64,000 bases of DNA from positions 1 through 64,000 of the forward strand of contig JACCGJ010020258.1 in the NCBI GenBank assembly GCA_013407085.1, read 5' to 3'. Origin of the DNA: Atriophallophorus winterbourni (lineage: Eukaryota; Platyhelminthes; Trematoda; Plagiorchiida; Microphallidae). The notes under the pieces were generated by a model, which was given only the letters and a program-made list of their open reading frames with translations, was not told the DNA's origin and did not search any database. How positions within the stretch are numbered: the stretch's first letter is position 1; each line of letters begins with the position of its first letter. This document shows positions 10,060 through 21,576 of the stretch, piece after piece. The translations under genes were made by a program, and so were the position numbers.

Positions 10060-10672
10060 ACTCTAGGGATTTTACGGTTTAACCACGTTCACTTGACATT
10101 GTTGAGCGGTTGCCAACCATTGAACATCTGGATACTCCCACTACAAGATATAGCTGATAGAGTTTTCTCCGAATCTCAAAGTGGCTTCCGTGAGGAAAGA
10201 TAAACCGTTGACATGAACTTCGCCCTGCGACAACTTCAGGAGAAGTTTTGGGAACAGCGTGTCCCATCATACGCTGTTTTTATTGATTTGCCGAAGGCAT
10301 TCGACTACGTCAGTAGAGAAGGTCTTTTCAAAATGCTCGATCTGATAAGCTGCACCCCAAGACTGCTTAAGCTCGTTATCTCCTTCCACCTGGCATAAGG
10401 TCTCAGTCCATTCTAAAGTTTCAGATCAGTAGCCTTTGAAATTCTACGAGGCGTCGAACAAGAGTTTGCTCTTGCTTCCACGCTGTTCAGCATTTTATTT
10501 GCTCTGTTTCTGAGGCACCATTTTATGGCGAGGACAGAATGCATTTAAATACTCACGCGAAGTGATGGCAAGCTTTTCAAACTGAAGCGGTTCACGGCAC
10601 AAGTCAAGACATGGGATGTACTAATCCGTGAGCCCCTGTTTGTCGACGATGCAGCCATTATTGCTTACTAAC
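10060..10672 (+). pseudogene. RTE-type reverse transcriptase fragment
   Basis: Recognisable RTE RT blocks: SGFRE, then MNFALRQLQEKFWEQRVPSYAVFIDLPKAFDYVSREGLFKMLDL (motif A, FIDLPKAFD). These are followed by LLKLVISFH, FEILRGVEQ.FALAS.LFSILF (motif B region) and REPLFVDDAAIIAY (catalytic VDDA). Several frameshifts separate them. At about 10672 it is interrupted by L-c. The same RTE very likely resumes at 16139 with its C-terminus, although the segment in between is partly missing. Confidence 0.75.
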
Positions 10673-11754
10673 AAGAACACCTCAAGTCGCATGAAAAAAA
10701 TTTCGGTTAATAATCAGCATGAGCTAGATCTAGTCATCGATCAAGGAATTATATCACCTCCAATCATCAATATTGGAAACTGTCAGCTTGAACCAGTACA
10801 TTATTTCACGATGATGTTCGAGCACAGCATTGTACCAGAAACTGGCAAAAGTAATAATCCATTAAACTATCACCCGATAGCATTATTACCAGTGCTATCA
10901 AAAGTAATGGAATCCATAATAGCCTTGCGGAATCACTTTGAGATTAATAATTTAATCTCCGAGGCACATCATGGATTCAGGAAAAACCGATCTTGCCTGA
11001 CAAACTTGCTATTAGCAAAAAAATCTTGGTCTGAGCTACTGGATGCCGGCAACTCCGTATACGTGATTGATATCGATTTCTCAAAAGCTTTCGATCGTGT
11101 CAATCACGAAATACTTTCATCGAAACTACTCACCTACGGAGTACGGGGTAAACTCTATGCATGGATTAAAGAATGGATGATATCTTGTGAGATGTACGTG
11201 AGAGTCAAAAACGAACTATTCGAGTCGATTAAAGTTGCCCGTGGTGTCCCACAAGGATCAGTCCTCGGACCGCTTTTGTTTTTAATATATATAAACGACT
11301 TGCCAACTGTATTGCAGTCGTCGGTGCTTATTTTCGCTGATGACACAAAGCTTTGCGCAAAATAAACTCCACAGACGACACGCAGAACCTGCAACGGGAT
11401 CTCGATATGATTTACACTTGGTCCCTAGACAACGAAATACCACTGAATGCTTCGAAATGCAGCCTATCGTCTCTCAACATCAAGTTGAGCAAAGAATATT
11501 ATCTAGGTCGCGCTGTTATTAAACTTGTCTCCTCCGAAAAAGATTTAGGAAACTCAATGCAAAGCTGAAAGCGACTTGGGTCTCCTTAGAAGAGTCCTAG
11601 GTTCGTTTGACCCCAATATTGTCTGCAAATTGATTTCAACGTACATCCGTCCTCATGTTGAATATGCTATACCGGCATGGGATCCTTAGTTGAAAAAAGA
11701 TATTCAGCTATTGGAAACTCCACAGCGCAGAGCGAAAAAACTCGTCCTGGGACT
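10673..11754 (+). pseudogene. L-c CR1-like LINE ORF2, RT domain
   Basis: A third CR1-like family. The frame 10680-11365 holds NYHPIALLPVLSKVMESII, HHGFRKNRSCLTNLLL, YVIDIDFSKAFDRVNHEIL (motif A), RGVPQGSVLGPLLFLIYINDLP (motif B) and VLIFADDTKL (catalytic FADD). Frameshifts near 11360 and 11570 lead into RPHVEYAIPAWDP and AKKLVLGLS. A 3-kb LINE (L-a) then interrupts it, and it resumes at 16075. A 3' tail is not visible. RT motifs are intact but the overall frame is broken, so it is inactive. Confidence 0.85.
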
Positions 11755-13537
11755 ATCGCTAACTATTCTACGGTTTTTGCTATCATTGCAAGGATCACGT
11801 CGAGCTACGAATTTTGATACTTATTTCTGTGTTCTAGCTTGTGTAGTTAACGAGTTATATTGGATTGTTTGAAACATGACGAAATCACGTGTTCCAAAAC
11901 AGCCACCCCGACCCGTCGAACAAAAACCCGTCACACAGCCGAACAACCCAATTCAGGCTAATAACATGTTTCACCGCACCACGAGAACCAACATACGGAC
12001 TAAAAAATCGATCGATCAAACCGTGGCAGCGACATCGAACCAACTTGACCTCATTGCCAAGTGCCTGGATCCGGCGAACGCAACAATGGTCACGGCCGGC
12101 CCAGCTGATAGGACGAATCTCGACACGCAAAATTGTCCCGAAGTCACGTGCAAAGCATGCGAACAACCGGTGAGTCCCATGGCGCGTAAAGTAATAACGT
12201 GTTTTCTGTGTATGGGTAAAATCCATGGTAAATGAGACCGCACTTTAGCCCCTGACTCGATAGCATTATTAAATAATGAAATGGTTCCAGGTGCATGCTA
12301 TATCTGTGTACGTTGCAGAGCTACATCTTTGCACAAAGCCGATACTTTTGAAACAAAATTAGAAAATAGAATGGCCGGTTTGTAGTTGGGCCTTCGACGT
12401 GTGGAAGAAATGTTGGTAAATCATGTGAGTACGCAAGTGATCACTGATGTAAACCATCATATCAATACATCGATTTCGGAACCACCATTGAAGGAATCTA
12501 AGACTAAGGCTATTCGTGTGCCAAAAAAGCCAAAAAGCAGGGTTATTCCCGTTTTGGAATCAGCTAAAACGACCACAGAAGTAGGAAATTCTTACAGAGA
12601 TATGCTGTTACGGTCGACCTCAGCTGTACACTCCAAAACTGTTGTACCCAACTCACAAAGTCAAGCCACAAATGTTTTTAATTCTAAAACGCCTGACTTT
12701 CCGATACGCAAAAAGAACACCCCATACACGCTGAACGTGATATGTACGAATGTCGTCGAGTCCCAAGAAAGCCTGTTTGATAGCAAACAGAAACACGATG
12801 TCGAGAAATGGTTTGAGCTTTGTCACCTAATGAAAATTGAACACGTAAACGCAGAAAAAGTGACTCGTCTAACCCGTCATTCAACTTCACCTCATATTGG
12901 TCAACCTCGCTTGCTCAAGGTAACACTAAAATGCGAGGCCGATATCGAGAACGTATTGCTGAATGTATACCTACTCAAGTCAGATTCCGACTCAAACTGC
13001 CGCATATATCCCGATGTACCATGGTGGGAAAGGAAGGGCAGCTTGAAAGCCAGGGAACAAACGGTATCGCGAAGTATAGTTCTACTTGGTGTTTTTGTTT
13101 AAAGTCAGATTATAATTTATAAGTAGTATATGACGTTCGAAAAGCAGGACCAGAAAATACCAGAAAATACTTCTAGAGCATCGAATCAAGAAACCGTAGA
13201 TCATAACGTCAAACAATGGCGCTACATTGCGTGTTCTCTCGATATTTCTAATGCCGTTGTTGTGGACACTTTTCGAGTTCCTTTTTCGCCAAAATATAAG
13301 GGGGATGGACCGAAACCTCTGAAGATTACGTTCTTGACCAGCGCTACGGCTGAAATAGTAAGGTCGGAATGGACAAAAGGGAAACGAACATTACCCAAGG
13401 ATGTTAGACTTAGCCCACCCAAACCAAGTCAAACACTCTCCCGTTTGGAGATAGCGGATAGCAGCGTTTCCATCCAAATGGAGGAAATCGATGCATCAAA
13501 AAACGTCGTAGGTCCGGCTCAAATCGAGTCGGACTGA
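11755..13537 (+). pseudogene. L-a LINE 5' UTR and ORF1 (PHD finger, RRM-like domains)
   Basis: The 5' UTR is 11755-11875 and the ORF1 ATG is at 11876 (MTKSRVPKQPPRP). The PHD-type finger is VTCKACEQPVSPMARKVITCFLCMGKIHGK, then ACYICVRCR (12295-12320). In-frame stops at 12233 and 12383 break it. A C-terminal section (12700-13090) reads YTLNVICTNVVESQESLFDSKQKHD, RLLKVTLKCEADIENVLLN and IYPDVPWWERKG. About 60 extra bases near 13093-13156 interrupt the frame before the last domain, VVDTFRVPFSPKYKGDGPKPLKITF (13130-13537), which ends in PAQIESD and a stop. Known family role: RNA-binding partner of ORF2. Confidence 0.8.
13511..13534 (+). promoter_or_regulatory. Hairpin at the L-a ORF1 stop
   Basis: GTCCGGCTC pairs with GAGTCGGAC (one G-U wobble) around a 5-base loop. 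The ORF1 stop codon (13535-13537) follows at once. The same hairpin sits at the equivalent place in L-f and L-g. Confidence 0.55.
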
Positions 13538-13674
13538 GCAATTCACACCGAAAACTAATTGTCGATTCAAGCCGTCGGCGACCAATAAGACGCACACATG
13601 TTTTACCATCCAAAGAAGCCGGACCAATAACTTCGGTTTACATCCCGTTATTACTCACGAAAAATACGATTAGG

Positions 13675-15900
13675 TGCATTTATACAAACGCGAACAGCCT
13701 TTTCAACAAATTAATCGAATTGTCCGAGATTTGTAATGAAACGGCGCCAGACATAGTTGCAGTAACAGAAACGTGGTTCCATGCCTCATTGTCTGATAAT
13801 GAACTCTCTTTGCCCAACATCTCTCTATTCCGGCGTGACCGTTTAGGCGATGGCGGAGGAGCAGCACTCTACTTCAAACAATCGTTTATCTGTAGAGCTA
13901 TGAACGACGTGATCCTTGATATCACTGACACACTTTGGTGTTCTCTGACTCTTACTTCAGGAGACCAATGCATTATTGGAGTGATCTATCGTTCTCCAAC
14001 AGCAACTCTCGAAATGAACAATAAACTGATTAATGCTTTGCGCTATGTAACGATACAATACTCAAATACTAATAATGGGGGATTTCAACTTTCCCCAGCT
14101 CTATAGCCGGAATAGCCATCAGAGGCACTTGAAAATGAACTTCGAGCCGTTTTGGATTACGCACCCCTTTATAACCACGTTTTTGGATTTACTCGTATGA
14201 GAGGATCAGACCAGCCGTCTACCTTAGACCTTATACTTACATCAGATCCCAAAGCTGTTGAGAATATCGTTTATAAACCGCCGATCGGACGAAGCGATCA
14301 CGTTGTCCTAGAATTCGAGTACGTTTGTAGCGCTAGACGCAATAGTGACGGGACAAAATGCGTCAGAATGGTGAACTACCGTGCTCTGTGTGCCGAGTTA
14401 CAAAGCACTAGTTTCGCACAACTGGATTACTCCGATCCAGATAGTCATTGGCGATCTCTCTTACAGCACCTCAAATCTATATTTGAGGAACATTCAATGT
14501 TCGCTTTGAAGAAAACGTCTCAACGAAATAAATTTTTACTACGAAGTAGGACTAAAAAGTGGATGAAACAAAGGGCAGTAGCGTGGGAGTTTCACAAGGC
14601 TACCAACACAGCTGATTCTTGGGCACAATTTACACGACTGAGAAACAAAGTTATCAGCTTAATTCGAGATGATAAACAAGCGTTCCAATCGCAATTGATT
14701 ACTCAGATTCACCAGAATCCGAAGCTCTTGTATAGACTTGTAAACGATAGAACAAATATTAAACCAGGAGTCTTTGCCCTGAAAACTTCGTCCGGCTTCA
14801 CAGAATCCATAAATCAGACCGCTGACCTGTTAGCAGACTTTTATGCCGGAGTTTTTGCGCCGAAATGCATGGAGCCTGATCAGGAACCAATCGTTCGACT
14901 TGACCGACCGACCTTGAGTGAAGTATTGATTACTCCGACGGTGGTAGCGCAGTACTTACGAAAATTAAACGTAAAGAAATCTCCAGGACCAGACGAGATA
15001 ACTCCAAAGCTGCTCAAAACCTGCCATGCGCAACTATCTGAACCTCTATCTTGCATGTTTAATAATTTGCTCCAAGCTGGCGTAGTGCCACAAGACTGGA
15101 AACTGGGACAAATAATACCCATTTACAAAGGTGGTTGCCGTTCTGATGTTAAAAATTACAGGCCGGTGACCTTGCTGTCTTCGGTATCAAAAGTTTTTGA
15201 GCGAATAATAACCGCAGAAATCGTGCGACATCTGGAAACGAATCAACTTTTGGCAGTTGCCCAACATGGATTTCGCAGAAATCGCTCTTGTCTAACAAAT
15301 TTGCTGACAAGCTTAGACGATTGGACGAGGATTGTAGATGCGGGGGGCTGTATTCATGCGTGCTACCTGGACATTTCTAAAGCGTTCGACAGAGTTGATC
15401 ACAATTTACTCTTGAACAAGCTAAAGAAACACGGTGTTGTTGGAAGACTATACGAATTGCTAAGAGATCACCTCAGCAACAGACACATCCGAGTTCGTAT
15501 GGACGGCCTATTATCGAAGAACATCGATGTCACTAGCGGAGTTCCACAAGGCTCAGTGCTTGGACCAATACTGTTTCTAGTCTATATGAACGATATACCA
15601 CTACCAAATGATAGTAAGATGGTTTTGTTTGCTGACGATATAAAAGTATGGAGGCAAATCAGAAATGCTGACGATTGTATCTTGCTGCAAAACGATTTGA
15701 GTGTTTTGTTCAACTGGTCATCTGAAAATAAACTGTCATTGAATATGCAAAAGTCGAAGATGATTCAGATTGGTCGTGACCTTGGCTTTTCCTATCCATA
15801 CAAGCTCGGCGACATTAACCTTAGTACACCGAAAAAGAAAAGGACCTAGGTGTCTGGATTTGCGGCAGTTTGAAAAATGGTCTACAATGCGATTGACGAT
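13675..15900 (+). pseudogene. L-a LINE ORF2, endonuclease and reverse transcriptase
   Basis: The endonuclease domain has CIYTNANSL (13675), VAVTETWFHA, FRRDRLGDGGGAALYF, CIIGVIYRSP and, after a frameshift near 14070, IMGDFNFPQLYS. A second shift follows near 14125. The frame 14152-15849 is then open for 565 codons: LDLILTSD, GRSDHVVLEF, KKSPGPDEITPKLLK, NYRPVTLLSSVSKVFERII, AQHGFRRNRSCLTNLLT, CYLDISKAFDRVDHNLLL (motif A), TSGVPQGSVLGPILFLVYMNDIP and VLFADDIK (catalytic). It ends at 15849, followed by an internal deletion of the C-terminal region, so the 3' UTR is joined near 15890. Confidence 0.9.
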
Positions 15901-16074
15901 TATATGAGAGCTAATCCGAATTTTTCCCCGAACTATTAATAAGCTATCATTGTCCCATTGATTTTGATTTTATTTATACTTATATATATACATTTGTACC
16001 TATATTTCCACCCTGTGGTTATTGTAAAGTTAATAGCTTTTTCAACCATAAATCTTGAATCTTGAATCTTGAAT
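15890..16074 (+). mobile_element. L-a 3' UTR and (TTGAATC)n tail
   Basis: Short C-terminal remnant, then a 3' UTR ending in CAACCATAAATCTTGAATC and three TTGAATC units. CTATC occurs at both edges of L-a (11766-11770 and 16072-16076 approximately), a possible 5-bp target duplication within L-c. Confidence 0.75.
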
Positions 16075-16138
16075 CTATCTCATTATCCATACGAAATGAA
16101 ACTTAAAATATCGAATTTGCATTCGACTCAATACAGAC
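16075..16138 (+). pseudogene. L-c ORF2 resumed
   Basis: Joined to 11754, the reading becomes LVLGLSHYPYEMKLKISNLHSTQYRR. This fits the conserved TKLVTGLSRKPYNERIKTLNLFDYPRRR of other CR1-like ORF2s here, showing that L-a landed inside L-c. Confidence 0.65.
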
Positions 16139-16735
16139 GACAAGACACCAACGGAAGCTGAATGTTTTCCATCTACGAAGCATCCGTCGTATCTTGAACA
16201 TGTCGTGGATAGATAGAGTGGCTAATGCTGAAGTGTTTCCAAAAGCTGGTCTATAGAGCAAGTTCACCTTACTACGACAGCGCCGACTGCGGTGGTTTGG
16301 CTACGTCTACAGAATGAAAAATAATCTAATTCGAAATTATCTGCTCTATGTTGAGCGGCAATCAGGAAGTCTACCATTAGGGTGTAAGAAAACCTTTGCA
16401 AAAGATATATGGAAGCTTTTGGCATTGACTTCGCGAGTTGGGAACAACTTGCTGTTAACCGCTCACATTGGAGGCGTCGTGCAAAGCGTCGTCTGCCACC
16501 TGAGGTGGAGCAGATACAGTTGTTAACTGCTGAAAGCAAATCACGCCGGTGGCGTGCAACGGACGCCGATCGACAGAGTACTGTCTATCGTTGCGAGCGC
16601 TGCGGGAGAGAATGTTCCCCTTGAATCTGGCTGTTTAGTCTTTCGAGATGCTGTGGACCATGAAAAAAATCATGCAGTATTGATGTACAACCATGGTCGA
16701 CATCGACCGAAGGAGGAAAACGATAACTAAAGTTT
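16139..16735 (+). pseudogene. RTE-type LINE C-terminus and 3' UTR
   Basis: The plus frames read RKLNVFHLRSIRRILNMSWIDRVANAEVF, then FTLLRQRRLRWFGYVYRMK, typical of the RTE C-terminal region. GIDFASWEQLAVNRSHWRRRAKRRL and CERCGRECSP.SGLFSHLRCC (a C2H2-like finger) follow. Frameshifts occur near 16430 and 16610, and one in-frame stop near 16255. The 3' UTR includes CCATGGTCGACATCGACCG. Likely the far end of the RTE copy that begins at 10060; L-c inserted between. Confidence 0.8.
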
Positions 16736-16740
16736 AGTTA

Positions 16741-16965
16741 TATTGTTGTCATAGCCGGAATGGTCTCGGGGATAATCTCGCATTTCCACAAGTGCTTCAA
16801 TGGCGCGCAACATATATATCATATGATAACCAAATCCAGCTCCCGGCCTCCATGCATGGTCCTGACTGGAAACGGGGATCTGCATCTACTGATAGGAGAA
16901 GGAGCGAAAACGGCTGACTGGCGATTCAAATTCAAACTGCTCCTGGCATGTGTAGCACGAAAGTC
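16741..16965 (+). promoter_or_regulatory. RTE 5' leader fragment
   Basis: Matches the leader at 7700-7975 (TTGTCA..., GGGGATAATCTCGC, CTGATAGGAGAAGGAGCGAAA). It follows the RTE 3' tail directly, so it may be the 5' end of a second RTE copy in the same orientation. It is cut at about 16965. Confidence 0.55.
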
Positions 16966-17610
16966 CATATTAACGCTCATTTGCTTGTCTTGTTGAAAAA
17001 GTGTATCTGTCGACTCGGATACATTTGTGTAGATTACACTGAGAGCGATATAGGTCTTAGTTGAATGAGCGGTAATGTTGCGTTTGGGGGTGCTAGGATC
17101 TGCCAACTAGACGGTGGGGAGTCTTGGCTAAAGTGTTCGCCATTTTATTAGATGTGGACCACGGAAACAGGGTTCATTAGGTCCATATGTATTACACCAG
17201 GATAAGCAGTCACCACATTCAGTTAAGGGAGCACTTTCTGGCGTATTTTTCTCATTCTTTTTGCCACATTGAGCAACATCTATTTAAGGGTTGAATTGCG
17301 TTGGCCATTGTATCTACCAAAAGTGGTTTAAGTGTTTCCTCAAATTTTCAATAACAATTTTCCAAAATCTCTATTCGAGATTCCAGCTTTGCTAAATGGG
17401 GAGGATTTGTGGGTGTATCGCTAGGGTGTTTACTTCGACATGCACTACAAACGTAGCAAACGCCGGGGAAATCAACTTTGTTAATAAACGATACCGCTTC
17501 CTGCGTTAGAGCTTTATCACAGTTGGTATTTACTTTAACCAAACAGCCAAAAAATTAACTACGTGAGATCCAGCACTTATCCCTTTGTTGTACATTTGAC
17601 ACGCATCACG
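16966..17610 (-). pseudogene. CR1-like LINE ORF1 fragment (PHD finger)
   Basis: On the minus strand: VKVNTNCDKALTQEAVSFINKVDFPGVCYVCSACRS (17542-17430), the second half of a PHD-like finger, and further on IALSVIYTNVSESTDTLFQQDKQ (17060-16990). This resembles the ORF1 segment LNVICTNVVESQESLFDSKQ of L-a. The first zinc-binding half is decayed upstream. The downstream RRM-like part is absent, replaced by RTE leader. Confidence 0.65.
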
Positions 17611-18600
17611 TGTTGCCTTCCTTGTCTGGAACATCAAGGTCATCTTTCGTGTCATTGTTACAATCCGGTGAGTGGTGAGTCAGTGCACTTGGTGATGCAG
17701 TTGTTTATCGATCGATAGCTACCTGTGGAGTGTATGCGTTGGATCGGAGTCACGCGATCCCATCAGCAAAGGCAATCTAGTTGAATAAATGTGATGCGGT
17801 TCAACGAGTTTCGATCTGACAGAGTTGAAGAAACTATACGTCGATTCGAAATGATGTGTTCATCTCAATAGTATTTCAACAGGAACGATATTCTCAATCG
17901 CCAGCGATATTGCACGCGTAGGTAGATTTGGGTTGAAACCTGAAAAATTGGATTTTCAAGGATTTGCATTGCTCGAAGTTGAAACGGGTATATTAGAAAA
18001 CGAACAAATTGATAAGAATTCAATTATCTATGAACCGACCAGCTCAGAAAAAGGAGTGAGGAAATAAATTAAAAAAGTATGAGAGCACAAATTTATTCCT
18101 CCGCACAGCACGTCACGTCGTCTACGTTTAGGTTAATCCAATTGATACAATGTTAGTTGACGCTGAAGTATTTTGACCACAATTTGTAGTTCACCATTTT
18201 GTGGAGAATTCGATTTATGTTCGCACTTTCGGTTAGTAGCTGATTCCCGGTGAGATTAGCCCAAATTATCAGCATGTTCCACTACAAAAGAATGTGCTGG
18301 TGTTTGAATAATTGGACGTCGAAATCTGTATTGCATCTCTTCTCTCCGTAGTTCATGCTAAACCCACAATTACTATAATCGAAGTCTTAAAATCTTTATG
18401 AATGCGAAATTCATATATTATTATATATTATATTATATTTAAAATGATTATTCTGTATTATATTATATTATAAGTTGATAACTATTATATCATTGGGTTT
18501 TTCTCAGCTTCCACATTTGGAATATACCAATATCATACTTCAAAATTCTTAAATCAAACTCGGACAGCGATTCGTATTCGTTTGTGATTCTCCCATACCG
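17611..18600. other. Unassigned AT-rich stretch
   Basis: No recognisable coding sequence. It contains an AT-only run of TTATA-type repeats at about 18415-18480. I cannot assign it. Confidence 0.4.
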
Positions 18601-19168
18601 ACAACCACCGATCGATATACGGCCGCGCCGCCAACTTACTCTCGTAAATTGTACCGATGGCCGACAACGTGACGACGGCGCTTGTAAAGTGCAAACTTTT
18701 CCAAAATTTGGTAAGTCCCAAATCGCGTCAAGTTAAAAGTTGTTCACGTGAATTGTGACATTTTTTAATCGGAATAAGTAACTTTTATTACATTTACAAT
18801 TTACCAGGCCTTTGTTACATATATATAGTCCATGTTTTGTAAAATGTATCAATTGATTTAGCAAGAGCTGATAACTCTGGTGGGATTATAGAAGGATACA
18901 TATTCGTGGTAGAGACCAACCGTAGACGAATAGAAACTACATTAGTATCATTCAAAATACTTTGCTTGTGAGGAAGCAATGTAGGCAGCGCAAAACAAAG
19001 CCTCAACGACGCGAATGGTATGTCTTACAGGAAAGGTTTAACTAATCCTGTAACACTCCATAATCCAGAAATCCCTCCTAACAACTCAGTACAAACACTA
19101 TTTCTGAGAAGCAGACCAGTATTCAGCGAATGCGACAAGCACACACTGCACAGTCACTCCATGAACTC
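18601..19168 (+). pseudogene. L-b type ORF1 5' fragment
   Basis: Close to 22370-22880. A decayed zinc finger (LVKCKLFQNLVSPKSRQVKSCSRELxH) corresponds to CKKCILCQNLVSPRSRQVKCYLCSIALHANCD at 22420. The segment 19040-19150 also matches 405-520. A retrozyme-like repeat interrupts it at 19169. Confidence 0.5.
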
Positions 19169-19264
19169 GACATCCATAAGCGCCTTGAGTGCTTGACCAC
19201 GAATCACTATGTGATCCTGTTTTTAAATATCGTTGTTCGTTGTACGAACCCTATACAACAGTGG
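19169..19264 (+). repeat. Retrozyme-like repeat, copy E part 1
   Basis: Matches the 51350-51440 part of the 242-bp repeat in the same orientation, including the hairpin GGTTCGT/ACGAACC in decayed form. It is split from part 2 (19857-19985) by a 592-bp insertion. Confidence 0.7.
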
Positions 19265-19856
19265 TTCCAAAGGTTGTCACAGCCGGGGGTGGTAGTAGGA
19301 ATGAACCACCTACTATCTATAAAATGCTCCCACGTGGCGTGCGTCTCAAATAGCCTCTGACAACCAAGTCCTCCTGGCCTGCACGAGTGGCTTTCACAAG
19401 CCCGGCGGAACTGCTCTTACTGACAGGAGAAGGGGCGAAGGCGGGTGACTGGCGCCTTAAAACCAGTTTGCTCCGGGCAGATGGAGCTCGTCAGCTACTG
19501 GCAATCCATCTAGGGGAAGGAAAACCCTGACTCCAAACCCCCACTGCCTTGTGGGTCACCCGATTGCGGGAAAGGCTTCGGGAGAAAACCCCGAGGAAAA
19601 ATCCGGAGAGAAGCCCCGTAGGTAGATAACTGGCGCACAGCGCGTTTATCTGCCAACTCCCTGCTGCCTTGTAGGTTGCACTTAGCTGTGCAAAGGCTAG
19701 AGAGGTGTACTCGAACAAACACCAAGTGGTGCTGGGGACATCACTTGTACACTATCCCCAAGAAACTTCATGATGATGTCTCAATCCGAGACATCAATGA
19801 AGCCGGCTAATCCACCCGCGGAGCCAGCCGCACAAAAATAAATAAACTAACCAAAG
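19265..19856 (+). mobile_element. 592-bp RTE-leader-derived SINE-like unit with 9-bp target duplication
   Basis: The unit is flanked on both sides by CAACAGTGG (19256-19264 and 19857-19865), a direct target-site duplication. Inside is a long form of the RTE leader (CTGACAGGAGAAGGGGCGAAG, CCTGACTCCAAACCCCCAC). A second GC-rich section follows (CCGTAGGTAGATAACTGGCG), ending with an A/T-rich 3' end AAAAATAAATAAACTAACC. No RT or endonuclease coding is seen. It behaves as an independent nonautonomous element, probably mobilised by RTE machinery. Overlapping short minus-strand frames have no motif. Confidence 0.7.
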
Positions 19857-19985
19857 CAACAGTGGCATTCAAGTATAACCTTGTTTACCATTTATCCACT
19901 GTTTCAATGCTCACTGAACCTAATCTTACTGACGGCAAACAATCAGAAACTGGTAGTGAAGTGTAATTTCGGGGGATGTGAGCAA
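19857..19985 (+). repeat. Retrozyme-like repeat, copy E part 2 (ribozyme decayed)
   Basis: Continues the repeat after the insertion, through the region where the hammerhead should be. It reads CTTACTGACGGCAAACAAT then CAGAAACTGGTAGTG, having lost the stem I 5' strand and part of the CTGACGA box. The repeat runs past the cleavage position into the next unit, consistent with an originally tandem copy. Confidence 0.65.
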
Positions 19986-21575
19986 CACATCACTTAAGGA
20001 ACCGTTATTAAACTTATTACTGAATACAAAATACAGTATCAAGCTAAATTAATGTCTCTAATGGAGCGGAATCCAAAGCTCATTTACCATATTGTGAACA
20101 AGCAGTGTTCAGTGAAACCAGGATTTGCGGCCATACGTACGCACTCTGGAATGACCACAAATGCAGCTGACACCGCGGATGTTCTAGTAAATTATTATGC
20201 TGCAGTATTCTGTCCGAAGGAAAGCGTGCATACAACTGGATCCAGAAATAACGCATCCAGTACCGTTGGACACAATAACCATTACCAAAGAAGTGATGCT
20301 GGGAACTCTGCTATCCTTGAATTCTAGAAAAACCCCTAGTTATGATAAAATTACCCGGATATACTCAAGCATTGTGCACAATTTTTATACAGAACTCGGG
20401 CTCAGTTATTCTGCGAATCGTTGTCCCAAAGTGTCATACAGACGGAATAGAAAACCGGTATAATGTCTCTGATTTTCATATAAATTCAGAGCCCGCAAAT
20501 TACAGGCCGGTTACCTTCTTGTCCGCCGTATCCAAGGTGCTCGAATGGATCGTGGCGAACAAACTGAGCAAATACCTTTAAGAAATACCTTTTTCGGGAA
20601 CGCAACACGGTTTTAGAAAGAGATACTCTTGACTCGCTAACCTTCTAATAACAATAACGATTGGACTCGAGCAGTAGTTGTTGTGGATACCACCCATGGA
20701 TGTTACCTCGATGTGTCGAAAGCATTTGACCGCGTAAACCATAGTATTCTCTTGCAGAAGCTGAAACGTTGTGGTATCACTAGCAGACTATTAGCCTGGT
20801 TAGAAAATTACCTTAATGATAGGTCTGTTCATGTCTCTGTGGACAGTGTTTTATCGATGTCGGTAGCCGTGACAAATGTAGTGCTCAGGGATCTGTCCTC
20901 GGACCAATCCTCTTCGCACTTTATGTAAATGACATACTGGCTCTCAGTAAATGTAAGATCGTACTGTTCGCGGACGATATAAAAGTGTGGTCGAGAATAC
21001 ATATTCCAGAAGGATCTGGACAACCTCCACGTTTGGTCCCTAAAATCGTCTATTTTTCAATTTCAAAGTGTCACATGTTAAACCTTGGAAAATATGTGGA
21101 CTTCCAGTATTTTCTTGGTACTCACAGCCTCTCGTGGACAATGGAAAAATGACTTGGTTGTGTTAATAAGCAACACCCTAGGGATGTCGGGCCACTGCAA
21201 CTCCGTCTACAACAAAACATCACAGAAATTGTCCCTCTCAAAGAGAATTTTTGATAGATTCTCAAAACAGACAATTCACTGAATTTTAAATGCGTACATG
21301 AGACCCACGATGGAATATGCAGTTCATGCATGGTCGCCGTCGCTTAAAAAAGATGTTATGACTTGGCAAAGAATACACCAACTTGTCGCTGAACTCGGCC
21401 GGAAACCATACAATGAGCGAATCAAAACCCTGGATTTATTCGATTATCCAAGTCGTCGTCTCCGGGGCGATTTGATTTTGGTTTTCAATATTTTGAATAA
21501 CGCAAATCACCCTCTACAATGTTTATTTAATCTATTGGCCTCGCAGAAGACAAGAGCTCACACATTTATTCTACT
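19986..21575 (+). pseudogene. L-b LINE ORF2, RT domain (heavily mutated)
   Basis: Begins in the linker (IQYQAKLMSLMERNPKLIYHIVNKQCSVKPG). It continues with EPANYRPVTFLSAVSKVLE, GCYLDVSKAFDRVNHSILLQKLKRCGI (motif A), a damaged motif B near 20880 (GSVLGPILFAL shifted) and VLFADDIKVW (20965). The C-terminal region at 21180-21545 reads MSGHCNSVYNKTSQKLSLSKRIFD and YAVHAWSPSLKKDV. At least six frameshifts or stops. It is most similar to the cleaner copy at 41429-44158. The 3' end is separated by the insertion at 21577-23165. Confidence 0.85.
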
Positions 21576-21576
21576 C

